Shown here: one piece after another, positions 1 to 6,212 of the stretch
Layout: each line of letters begins with the position of its first letter
Position numbering within the stretch: position 1 is the first letter of the stretch
Origin: BTRG01 sp036986275
GTDB lineage: Bacteria > Pseudomonadota > Gammaproteobacteria > Acidiferrobacterales > SZUA-150
DNA length: 7,415 nucleotides
Assembly (NCBI GenBank): GCA_036986275.1
Contig: BTRG01000081.1
Span: 1-7,415 of the forward strand
Direction: 5' to 3'
Translations under genes and position numbers: made by a program
Notes under the pieces: model-generated
The model's database searches: none
The model's input: only the letters and a program-made list of their open reading frames with translations
What the model was told of the DNA's origin: nothing

Positions 1-64
1 CTGTTTGACGAGGTACACTGGTAATATAAACAACTCGTTAAAACTGATCCCGGTTTGGGAATAA
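1..64 (+). other. Possible 3' end of an upstream gene and short leader
   Basis: Two plus-strand frames are open from the window edge. One ends after LFDEVHW at a TAA at 22-24; the other ends after NNSLKLIPVWE at a TAA at 62-64. Either could be the C-terminus of the preceding cluster gene, but the pieces are too short to assign to a family. From 65 to 186 I see no convincing gene, only the leader of the glycosyltransferase. Confidence 0.25.
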
Positions 65-186
65 AATGAATGCTATTCCAGTGGCGGGAGGAATGCCCGG
101 CTCGGAATACAGGCTGTTAATTTTGGATGGGTGTCAAGTCGCAGCGATAGCCAGGCGGTGCATATTGATATCGTATGGAAGGATTT

Positions 187-1350
187 ATGCATATATTGCA
201 TGTGTACCGTACATATTTCCCGGATCCGCCCGGGGGATTGCAGGAGGCAATCAGGCAAATTTGTTTGTCCACCAAAAACTTTGGTGTTGAATCGACGATA
301 TTTACGCTGTCCCCTGGTCCTGTTCCCAGAGAGATATTGCGCGACGAAGGCTGTGTCACTCGATCGCGTTCATGGGCGGCACCGGCATCATGTGATTTGG
401 GGGGTATTGATGCGTTCCATTCATTTGGTAAATACGCGCACTCTGCAGATATAATTCATTATCATTTCCCCTGGCCGTTCGCCGATTTTCTTCATTTTGG
501 CATAAAGCCGGATAAACCCTGTGTCATGACGTATCATTCCGACGTGGTACGTAAAGGATGGCGGGGGCGTCTTTATCAACCACTCATGCGCCGCATGTTA
601 AACAGCATGGATGCCGTGGTTGCCACGTCCTCCCCTTACATCCAGAGTAGCCCCATTCTGAAAACCCGGATTCAGGCTGAACGTTTGCATGTTATTCCGC
701 TGGGTATTACAGAGGACAGCTACCGACAGTATCGGCAGGATGCAGCAGGTATTGTTCTTCAGAAACGCTTTAGTCTGGAGCCAGGCGCCTACTTCCTGTT
801 CATCGGGGTTTTAAGACCCTACAAGGGACTCGATACGCTGATCAAAGCGGCCGCCCATACAGGCATCCCGGTTGTGATTGCCGGCACGGGATGTGAACAG
901 GCACGATTACAATCCCTTGGCGCACATTTTCACAATGTTCATTTTGCAGGCCAGGTGACAGATGTGGAAAAAATGGCATTGATTCAGGGCTGCCGGGCGC
1001 TGGTGTTACCCTCGCATTTGCGCTCCGAAGCTTTCGGCATGGTGCTTGTAGAGGCCTCCATGTGCGGAAAACCAATGATTACCTGTGAAATCGGTACGGG
1101 TACCTCTTTTGTGAACATGCACGAGGAGACCGGGTTTGTGGTGTCTCCCGAGTCGCACCATGAGTTGGCGCGGGCGATGAGCACATTGCTGACTGATGAT
1201 AAACTGGCTGATCGGATGGGGCAGGCGGCACGGGAACGTTATGAGCGACTGTTTTCGGGGAGCGCCCTGGGATGTGCTTATGCCGATTTATATCGCGAGG
1301 TGGTACGTGATGCCGGGGAAGCGCATAGAGTGACAGGCGTTGATCAATAG
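187..1350 (+). CDS. GT4-family glycosyltransferase (GT-B fold), surface polysaccharide assembly
   Basis: A 387-residue retaining glycosyltransferase of family GT4, expected to add a sugar from a nucleotide-sugar donor to a growing lipid-linked glycan on the cytoplasmic face of the inner membrane. The N-terminus MHILHVYRTYFPD followed by a Gly-Gly loop (about residues 16-17) is the usual GT4 start and acceptor-side loop. The C-terminal donor domain has GVLRPYKG (R210, K213 likely bind the donor phosphates), VVIAGTG, and the EAFGMVLVE motif (E281 and E289, the E-x7-E pair). Length is normal for the family. I place the start at ATG 187 rather than ATG 175, because the protein then begins with the conserved first strand and GGAAGGA lies just upstream at 177-183. 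The gene overlaps the next one by 11 bp, so the two are probably co-translated. Donor and linkage cannot be read from sequence; a mannosyl- or related transferase is possible. Confidence 0.9.
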   Translation: MHILHVYRTYFPDPPGGLQEAIRQICLSTKNFGVESTIFTLSPGPVPREILRDEGCVTRSRSWAAPASCDLGGIDAFHSFGKYAHSADIIHYHFPWPFADFLHFGIKPDKPCVMTYHSDVVRKGWRGRLYQPLMRRMLNSMDAVVATSSPYIQSSPILKTRIQAERLHVIPLGITEDSYRQYRQDAAGIVLQKRFSLEPGAYFLFIGVLRPYKGLDTLIKAAAHTGIPVVIAGTGCEQARLQSLGAHFHNVHFAGQVTDVEKMALIQGCRALVLPSHLRSEAFGMVLVEASMCGKPMITCEIGTGTSFVNMHEETGFVVSPESHHELARAMSTLLTDDKLADRMGQAARERYERLFSGSALGCAYADLYREVVRDAGEAHRVTGVDQ

Positions 1351-2314
1351 CTGTTGTGTTACCGGCGCATCGGGTTTCGTCGGCCGGGCGCTTTGTTCAT
1401 TCCTGAGAGCGCGTGGCTGTCGTATCACGGCCTTGTTACGTAGACAGGCTGAAGGCCCCTGGGACGAAACCATTATCGCCGAATTGGGCCGCGATGATAT
1501 ATCGCCTGCTTTATTTGACGGAGTCGAAGCGGTTTTTCATGTTGCCGGGCTTGTCCATGCGTTTTCCACGGACAAAGATACGTACGCACTCTATGAGCGC
1601 GTTAACGTGCAGGGGAGCGCCTCACTGGCTGACGCCGCCTCGAAAGCGGGTGTAAGGAGTTTTGTTTACTACAGTTCCGTGAAAGCGATGGGGGCTCCGG
1701 GTGAGCATTGTGTCGACGAGGACTGGCACCTGCTGCCGGATGACCCCTATGGGATGTCGAAGCGGGAGGCTGAAGCCCGGGTTTTGCGAATTGGTCAGGA
1801 TACCGATATGCAGGTAACGGTTTTGCGCCCGGCTCTCGTCTATGGGGCCGGGGTCAAAGGTAACCTGCACCGCATGATGGACGCCATAGCAAAACGGCGC
1901 TTCCCGCCGTTGCGGGAGGTCGGTAACAAACGCTCTATGGTGCATGTGGACGATTTGGCCGAGGCAGCCTGGCTGGCGGCTACGCGGCCGGAAGCGGAAA
2001 ATCGGATCTACATCGTCAGTGATGGTCGTCCTTATTCAACACATGAGATCTTTACATGGATTTGCGAAGCAGTCGGGCGCGATACGCCGTCCTGGACAGT
2101 ACCCGTCCGGCTATTGCGCGCGGGCGCCGTGCTGGGAGACGCGCTTGAACAGCGTTTTGGTCGGCGTCTACCGCTCGATTCTGAAATATTGGATCGCCTT
2201 CTGGGGTCAGCCTGCTATCGTTCAGACAAGATTCAGCGTGAACTGGGCTGGCAGCCGCACAGGCACTTTAGAGAGGCGCTGCCGGAAATGGTGGCGGGGC
2301 TCCGAAACAGCTGA
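1340..2314 (+). CDS. WbpV-like NAD(P)-dependent sugar-nucleotide reductase/epimerase (extended SDR)
   Basis: A 324-residue extended short-chain dehydrogenase/reductase. The Rossmann dinucleotide motif TGASGFVG is at residues 8-15, the YYSSVKAMG active-site strand at 110-118, and the catalytic Y137-x3-K141 pair sits in DPYGMSKREAE. The C-terminus ends in a typical epimerase-like LGWQP helix region. The only in-frame start available is TTG at 1340, since a stop codon lies just upstream at 1331-1333; it overlaps the end of the glycosyltransferase gene, which fits translational coupling. Position next to a wbpL-like remnant and a wbpM-like gene matches the wbpV-wbpL-wbpM order. There WbpV reduces the 4-keto product of WbpM to give UDP-QuiNAc (family knowledge). 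A UDP-GlcNAc or UDP-hexose 4-epimerase is the main alternative. The last ~74 bp of this gene are repeated at 3207-3280. Confidence 0.85.
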   Translation: MINSCCVTGASGFVGRALCSFLRARGCRITALLRRQAEGPWDETIIAELGRDDISPALFDGVEAVFHVAGLVHAFSTDKDTYALYERVNVQGSASLADAASKAGVRSFVYYSSVKAMGAPGEHCVDEDWHLLPDDPYGMSKREAEARVLRIGQDTDMQVTVLRPALVYGAGVKGNLHRMMDAIAKRRFPPLREVGNKRSMVHVDDLAEAAWLAATRPEAENRIYIVSDGRPYSTHEIFTWICEAVGRDTPSWTVPVRLLRAGAVLGDALEQRFGRRLPLDSEILDRLLGSACYRSDKIQRELGWQPHRHFREALPEMVAGLRNS

Positions 2315-2318
2315 GCCG
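2245..2318 (+). repeat. Direct repeat copy A: 3' end of the WbpV-like gene
   Basis: These 74 bp, covering the last ~23 codons and stop of the WbpV-like gene, match 3207-3280 at a constant offset of 962 bp, with 7 mismatches by eye. The core 2255-2318 has only 4 mismatches in 64 bp. The two copies bracket the recombinase remnant and vapBC, like attL/attR or the ends of a recombinational insertion. Confidence 0.9.
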
Positions 2319-2374
2319 TAAGCGTCCGGGCATTTACTGGATTGACCCTACTTTTCCAAGTCTTCCATTTTTAA

Positions 2375-2464
2375 ATTCTGCTCGGGTACTCGGACACCAA
2401 AACGACCGAGATTTACCTGCAAGCCACCGGGGACGAAAAGCGCCAGCTGGTGATGCAGGTCTGA
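2375..2464 (+). pseudogene. Tyrosine recombinase (phage-type integrase) C-terminal remnant
   Basis: A reading frame open from 2375 to the TGA at 2462-2464 encodes the C-terminal tail of a tyrosine recombinase. LGYSDTKTTEIYL contains the box-II LGHS-like turn and the catalytic tyrosine (codon 2414-2416), followed by a charged EKRQLVM helix. Everything upstream in the protein (Arg and His-x-x-Arg boxes) is missing, and a TAA precedes the fragment at 2372-2374. It is therefore a dead fragment, 57 bp inside the left direct repeat. Integrases normally lie close to an attachment site, so this suggests that the block delivered here was once an integrative element. Confidence 0.75.
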
Positions 2465-2477
2465 CGTAACTTTTTCT

Positions 2478-2523
2478 GTATATGCTTGACATAGGCATGT
2501 ATTGGCCTATACTAAGCATATAC
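2478..2523 (+). promoter_or_regulatory. vapBC promoter inside an interrupted dyad operator
   Basis: TTGACA at 2486-2491 and TATACT at 2508-2513, with a 16-bp spacer, form a near-consensus sigma-70 promoter. It lies within an interrupted palindrome centred at 2500.5. The outer arms GTATATGCTT (2478-2487) and AAGCATATAC (2514-2523) are perfect complements, as are the inner arms ATAGGC (2491-2496) and GCCTAT (2505-2510). The arms overlap both promoter boxes, as expected for autorepression by a VapB-VapC complex (family knowledge; binding here is inferred). Confidence 0.8.
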
Positions 2524-2540
2524 TTATTGTGAGGTGCAAC

Positions 2541-2771
2541 ATGTCAGCTAAAGCGAAACTATTTATTAATGGCAGAAGCCAGGCCGTGCGTATCCCCAAG
2601 GCGCTCGAATTTACAGGGATCGACGAAGTGAGTATCCGCAAGGAAGGTGATGCGCTGGTGATCACGCCGGCGCGTAAAAACTGGGTATCCTTCACGGCTT
2701 TACCCAAGGCCGATGACGATTTTATGCAGGATCGTCCTGAATTACTGGTTAGTGATCGGGTTACGCTGTGA
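2541..2771 (+). CDS. vapB: VapB-type antitoxin (AbrB/SpoVT-like)
   Basis: A 76-residue antitoxin. The N-terminal KLFINGRSQAVRIPKALEF (about residues 6-24) is the swapped-hairpin DNA-binding region typical of VapB. The acidic and hydrophobic C-terminal part (DDDFMQDRPELL) is the segment that normally wraps the VapC active site. The start at ATG 2541 is chosen over ATG 2502 because GAGG at 2531-2534 is well placed before it, it begins with the conserved domain, and 2502 lies between the promoter boxes. It overlaps vapC by 4 bp (GTGA), the usual antitoxin-first coupling. Predicted to neutralise VapC and, with it, repress the operon through the dyad just upstream. Confidence 0.92.
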   Translation: MSAKAKLFINGRSQAVRIPKALEFTGIDEVSIRKEGDALVITPARKNWVSFTALPKADDDFMQDRPELLVSDRVTL

Positions 2772-3178
2772 CGCTATATATGCTGGATACCGATACCTGT
2801 AGCTACGTGATTAAACAACGGCCAGAGTCGGTTTTAGTCACTATGCAGGAGAAGGCGCAAGCGGGAAACGATTTATATATTTCCGCGATTACCTACGCAG
2901 AACTTCGATTGGGGGCGATGCGCTCAGGGAATCCTCGGAAACATAACCGACTGATTAGTGAGTTTTGCGAACGATTAGATGCCGTCCATCCCTGGGACTC
3001 AACAGCAGCCGATCACTTCGCTCGGCTACAGGCAGCCTTGTTTGCTGCCGGCACACCAATCGGGGCCAACGACACGATGATTGCAGGTCACGCCTTGAGT
3101 CTGCGTGCGATCGTCGTAACAAACAATCAAAAACATTTTTCCCAAGTGCCTAAATTGAAATTGGAAAACTGGGCGTGA
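2768..3178 (+). CDS. vapC: VapC-type PIN-domain ribonuclease toxin
   Basis: A 136-residue PIN-domain toxin, full length for the family. Likely metal-binding and catalytic residues are D7 in YMLDTDTC, E45 in ITYAE, and D102 in GANDTMIAGHA, followed by the TNNQKHF segment (118-124) that ends the PIN core; the C-terminus ends in LKLENWA. All core acids are present, so the toxin looks active. Family members cleave tRNA or rRNA (often initiator tRNA); the target here is unknown. The start is GTG 2768, overlapping the vapB stop; ATG 2780 is an alternative that would remove four residues. It belongs to the block between the two copies of the WbpV-like gene end, so it was probably acquired with that block. 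Confidence 0.92.
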   Translation: MTLYMLDTDTCSYVIKQRPESVLVTMQEKAQAGNDLYISAITYAELRLGAMRSGNPRKHNRLISEFCERLDAVHPWDSTAADHFARLQAALFAAGTPIGANDTMIAGHALSLRAIVVTNNQKHFSQVPKLKLENWA

Positions 3179-3206
3179 CCAGTTCGGCCTTAGTAAAGGC
3201 GGCCCA

Positions 3207-3280
3207 GGGCACGCATCCGCACAGGCACTTTAGAGAGGCACTGCCGGAAATGGTGGCGGGACTCCAAAACAGCTGAACCG
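3207..3280 (+). repeat. Direct repeat copy B: displaced 3' end of the WbpV-like gene
   Basis: This matches 2245-2318. It still encodes HRHFREALPEMVAGL followed by QNS and a stop, but has no gene body in front of it. In the 64-bp core all four differences are G in copy A and A in copy B; two are silent, one is Arg to Gln, and one lies after the stop. Because it adjoins the wbpL-like remnant, it may be the original junction between the two genes (inference). Confidence 0.88.
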
Positions 3281-3341
3281 GGATGCAAGGAGCTTCGGAT
3301 ATCTGCCGGTGGTGGAGGGACAAATCGGGCCGACTAACTGA

Positions 3342-3509
3342 TACAATGCCCGCCCATGGCTGTATTTGGCTTTTCCGTTGTGGATCGGTCTGTTGATCTT
3401 TTCCCCTTTCGTCGTCAATGTTACGATTACGTCATATTGCCTCGCAATGGTTGATTGGAGTGATATGGGTAGTCATTACCGCGGAACGGGAAGGAGCCTG
3501 GGATGGTGA
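3342..3509 (+). pseudogene. Decayed WbpL/WecA-like (MraY-family) glycosyl-1-phosphate transferase fragment
   Basis: The frame after a stop at 3339-3341 reads YNARPWLYLAFPLWIG then LLIFSPFVVNVTIT. This is a membrane helix ending in a motif resembling the FSPFxVDATVTL segment of WbpL/WecA-type polyprenyl-phosphate sugar transferases. The same frame continues through a GSHYRGTG stretch to a TGA at 3507-3509. In the frame starting at 3418, QWLIGVIWVVI reads like a terminal membrane helix, so a frameshift or internal deletion around 3420-3430 is likely. Most of the ~340-residue protein is absent. The position between the WbpV-like gene end (copy B) and wbpM is where wbpL sits in Pseudomonas-type clusters. 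The assignment is by motif and context only. Confidence 0.5.
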
Positions 3510-5422
3510 GGCGTTGGTCGGCACGGTTGCGGAGCCGGTCCCTTGTCTTTACGCACGATCTGGCCATGGTGGTGCTGGCGTGGCTGGGCGCTTACTGGTT
3601 CCGGTTTAATTTCAGCAGCATTCCCCCTCCATATCTGGAGGGTGCGCTGAGCTGGTTGCCCCTGGTGGTCGTGCTGCAAGGCGGTGTATTCGTCTATGTG
3701 GGGCTGTATCGCGGCGACTGGCGTTTTGCTTCTCTGCCTGACCTCACTCGTATTATTAAAGCCGTTGTATTCGGCACGGCTATATGTGTGGGGCTTTTGT
3801 TCCTGCTGACCCGTCTTGAGGGTATTCCACGCTCGATATTCCCTACCTATGCTGTTCTTCTTACGCTGTGGCTTGGCGGGCCACGTTTCTTCTACAGGTG
3901 GTTTAAAGATCGTCGGCTTTACCTGGGGCAGGCTAAGCGCGTGCTGATTATCGGTGCCGGCCGTGCGGGAGAAATGCTGGTTCGCGATCTGTTGCGCGAT
4001 GCCTCGTATGAACTGTTTCCGATCGGATTTGTTGACGATCAGCGCAAGAAGATCGGTCTGGAGATCCAGGGTATTCGCGTGCTGGGTGCATGCGACCGCA
4101 TACCGGAAATAGTGGAACAGGAAGCTGTCGATCTTATCCTGATCGCGCTGCCCTCGGCGAATTCAAAGCAAATGCGGCGTGTTGTAGAGTATTGCGAGCA
4201 GGCCGATGTCTCTTTCAGGACTTTGCCACGGGTCGGGGATCTGGTCGCGGGCCATATTACGGTAGACACCTTGCGCGCGGTATCGATCGAGGACCTGCTG
4301 GGCAGGGATCCAGTGACGCTGGATCGGGAGAACATCCGCCGCTATGTCACAGAAAAGTGCGTGCTGGTGAGCGGTGGTGGCGGGTCGATCGGAACCGGTC
4401 TGGCCATGCAGATTGCACACACAAAGCCGGGACGCCTGATCATCGTGGAACAGAGTGAGGACAATCTGTATCAGGCGGAGAAGCTGCTCAGAAGCAGGTT
4501 TCCCGCCTTGGATTTACAGTGCAGCCTGGGTGATATCGGGGACGCGCCTGTCGTTGAGAAACTGCTCGGGGAGTTCAAGCCCTCCGTCATTTTCCATGCA
4601 GCGGCCTACAAGCATGTGCCGATGCTGGAAGGACAGATACGTGAAGCGGTGCAGAACAATATACTGGGTACCCGGGTACTGGCAGCGGCGGCTGACCGGC
4701 ATGGCTGTGAGTGTATGGTGTTCATTTCCACTGACAAGGCGGTCAACCCGGCCAATGTGATGGGTGCGACCAAACGGGCCGCTGAAATTTTCTGCCAGAA
4801 TCTCGACCGGCGTTCATCGACGCGTTTTATCACGGTCAGATTTGGCAATGTACTGGGGTCGGCCGGCAGTGTTGTACCGTTGTTCCAGGAGCAGATTAAA
4901 AGTGGTGGACCGGTAACGGTTACTCATCCAAAAATTACCAGATATTTCATGACGATACCGGAAGCCTGCCAGCTTATTCTACAGTCTGGCACAATGGGTG
5001 AAGGTGGTGAGATTTTTGTGCTGGATATGGGGGAGCCGATTCAAATCGCCTACCTGGCCGAGCAGATGATACGGCTCTCCGGTAAAGTTCCGGACGAAGA
5101 TATCGAAATAACCTACACTGGCCTGCGGCCCGGCGAGAAATTGTACGAGGAACTCTTCCACGAGACAGAGGCGTTACAGAGCACGATGCACAAGAAGATC
5201 CTGCTGGCCCGTCACCGTGAGGTGGACTGGGAAGCGTTGAATGGGATCCTCGACCATATGCAGGTTGCATGCGCGAATTATAATGAGCCGGAACTGGAAC
5301 GGTTACTGAAGGTGCTGGTGCCGGAGTGGCAGCAGACGCCTGCAGCGCAGACAACGGAATCCGTCGTCGTTGTACATCAGGATTCGGGCAGTCGGGTTGG
5401 TGAGCCGCCAATATTACATTGA
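3503..5422 (+). CDS. wbpM: WbpM/FlaA1-family membrane UDP-N-acetylhexosamine 4,6-dehydratase
   Basis: A 639-residue inner-membrane dehydratase of the long WbpM/PglF/CapD type. About four N-terminal membrane helices (roughly 14-34, 48-68, 84-104, 112-130) are followed by a first Rossmann domain (IIGAGRAGE, 149-157) and the catalytic SDR domain (GGGGSIGTG, 291-299). The active site has STDKAVNPANVMGATK. Here M420 replaces the usual SDR tyrosine and K424 is the lysine, the Met-x3-Lys signature of this family. It is expected to convert UDP-GlcNAc to UDP-2-acetamido-2,6-dideoxy-4-hexulose, the precursor of QuiNAc, FucNAc or bacillosamine-type sugars. ATG 3503 follows AAGGAG (3491-3496) with a 6-nt spacer, a strong ribosome site. 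One oddity is that the glycine-rich loop reads SIGTG where the family usually has SIGSE. The start overlaps the end of the wbpL-like remnant. Confidence 0.93.
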   Translation: MVRRWSARLRSRSLVFTHDLAMVVLAWLGAYWFRFNFSSIPPPYLEGALSWLPLVVVLQGGVFVYVGLYRGDWRFASLPDLTRIIKAVVFGTAICVGLLFLLTRLEGIPRSIFPTYAVLLTLWLGGPRFFYRWFKDRRLYLGQAKRVLIIGAGRAGEMLVRDLLRDASYELFPIGFVDDQRKKIGLEIQGIRVLGACDRIPEIVEQEAVDLILIALPSANSKQMRRVVEYCEQADVSFRTLPRVGDLVAGHITVDTLRAVSIEDLLGRDPVTLDRENIRRYVTEKCVLVSGGGGSIGTGLAMQIAHTKPGRLIIVEQSEDNLYQAEKLLRSRFPALDLQCSLGDIGDAPVVEKLLGEFKPSVIFHAAAYKHVPMLEGQIREAVQNNILGTRVLAAAADRHGCECMVFISTDKAVNPANVMGATKRAAEIFCQNLDRRSSTRFITVRFGNVLGSAGSVVPLFQEQIKSGGPVTVTHPKITRYFMTIPEACQLILQSGTMGEGGEIFVLDMGEPIQIAYLAEQMIRLSGKVPDEDIEITYTGLRPGEKLYEELFHETEALQSTMHKKILLARHREVDWEALNGILDHMQVACANYNEPELERLLKVLVPEWQQTPAAQTTESVVVVHQDSGSRVGEPPILH

Positions 5423-5435
5423 CAGAGGCAATCTG

Positions 5436-5471
5436 ATGAGTAGCAATAAAATCAAAAAATTAGCCGGTTGA
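5436..5471 (+). CDS. Putative 11-residue leader peptide coupled to the sugar transferase
   Basis: ATG 5436 is preceded by AGAGG (5424-5428) at a 7-nt spacing and encodes MSSNKIKKLAG. Its TGA overlaps the sugar transferase ATG by one base (TGATG, 5469-5473). The transferase itself has no clear ribosome site of its own, so this small ORF may load ribosomes that then re-initiate. It could also be the relic of an older gene start. No homology can be claimed. Confidence 0.4.
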   Translation: MSSNKIKKLAG

Positions 5472-6034
5472 TGTTCAAGCGTCTCTTCGATATCACATTT
5501 GCTGTGATCATGCTGCTGATCTTCGCACTGCCCTTTATGCTGATAGCCATGGTCATTCGTTTGACGTCACCGGGCCCGGCCATTTACTGGTCTGACAGGG
5601 TTGGCATCAATAACCGGCTATTTAGAATGCCGAAATTTCGAACGATGAAGCTGGGTACGCCTACAGTTTCGACACACCTGCTATCGGACCCCGACGCCTA
5701 CGTTACTTCTTTCGGAAAATTGCTGCGTAAAGCAAGCCTGGATGAGTTGCCGCAACTGTGGAGTATTCTGGTGGGCGATATGAGTATGGTTGGTCCCCGG
5801 CCCGCCCTGTTCAATCAGGACGATTTGATTGCGTTGCGTTCTGAAGTCGGTGTCCAGACGATATCCCCCGGCCTGACCGGGTGGGCTCAGATCAATGGGC
5901 GTGACGAGCTCGCTATCCCTGAAAAAGTGAAACTTGACGTAGAGTACCTGCAGCAGAAATCGTTCTGGTTTGATCTTAAAGTCATTTTTCTGACTTTTGT
6001 TCGTGTCATTCACCGTCAGGACGTATCCCACTGA
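5471..6034 (+). CDS. PglC/WcaJ-type initiating sugar transferase (monotopic phosphoglycosyl transferase)
   Basis: A 187-residue bacterial sugar transferase that moves a sugar phosphate from a UDP-sugar to undecaprenyl phosphate, starting glycan assembly on the inner membrane. It has one N-terminal re-entrant membrane helix (about 8-30), LTSPGP at 31-36, KFRTMKLGTP at 55-64, and the catalytic Asp-Glu pair D91-E92 in SLDELPQLW. GDMSMVGPRP is at 102-111 and LTGWAQINGRDELAIP at 135-150. It is the short form without the N-terminal multi-helix domain of WcaJ. The start at ATG 5471 matches the family's usual MKRLFD-like beginning; TTG 5468 is less likely. The sugar is not readable, though the linked WbpM/WbpV pair suggests a QuiNAc- or FucNAc-type substrate. 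A decayed second copy of its 3' end lies at 7242-7342. Confidence 0.92.
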   Translation: MFKRLFDITFAVIMLLIFALPFMLIAMVIRLTSPGPAIYWSDRVGINNRLFRMPKFRTMKLGTPTVSTHLLSDPDAYVTSFGKLLRKASLDELPQLWSILVGDMSMVGPRPALFNQDDLIALRSEVGVQTISPGLTGWAQINGRDELAIPEKVKLDVEYLQQKSFWFDLKVIFLTFVRVIHRQDVSH

Positions 6035-6065
6035 GCTTATTCCTTTGTAATCAGTGCGTTACCTG

Positions 6066-6113
6066 TTTAGGGTTAAAATCCCCGCTGCTTGCAGCGAATC
6101 TCGTCATTCCGGC
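6066..6113 (+). repeat. Direct repeat, left copy flanking the second toxin-antitoxin region
   Basis: The 33 bp at 6081-6113 are identical to 7083-7115, and the 15 bp before them match at about 10 positions, at a constant offset of 1002 bp. The repeat contains the small palindrome CGCTGC-TT-GCAGCG (6083-6096). It begins about 30 bp after the sugar transferase stop. Confidence 0.85.
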
Positions 6114-6134
6114 TAAACCCATGCCGGAATGACG
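6102..6134. repeat. Hairpin repeat (REP/MITE-like), short form
   Basis: CGTCATTCCGGC (6102-6113) and GCCGGAATGACG (6123-6134) are perfect 12-bp inverted repeats around a 9-base loop. This sequence class is widely dispersed between genes in many proteobacteria. Here it lies behind the sugar transferase, where the hairpin could act as a transcript end or stabiliser, although no run of T follows. Confidence 0.75.
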
Positions 6135-6212
6135 AATAGAGACTGTTCGGCCATCTATGGGGTGAGCAGTTACCATTAATAAAGGGAAAAGAAATGACCG
6201 GGGCACAGGCTT

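Noticed and set aside
5..30. TTGACG and TATAAA/TAATAT as a promoter for the cluster
   Set aside because: The spacing is 11-14 bp, too short for sigma-70. An extended -10 reading (TGGTAATAT, 19-27) is possible but unsupported, and the stretch may be the end of an upstream gene.
66..290. 74-codon ORF at the left end
   Set aside because: It mostly overlaps the glycosyltransferase in another frame, has no usable ribosome site and resembles no known family.
3179..3230. Integron attC site behind vapC
   Set aside because: I checked because toxin-antitoxin cassettes and a tyrosine recombinase are nearby, but no paired core-site sequences typical of attC are visible; only a weak GCCTT/AAGGC repeat is present.
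4974..5411. 145-codon minus-strand ORF inside the WbpM-like gene, and similar long antisense ORFs there
   Set aside because: They are shadows of a well-supported membrane dehydratase gene and show no recognisable domains or start signals.
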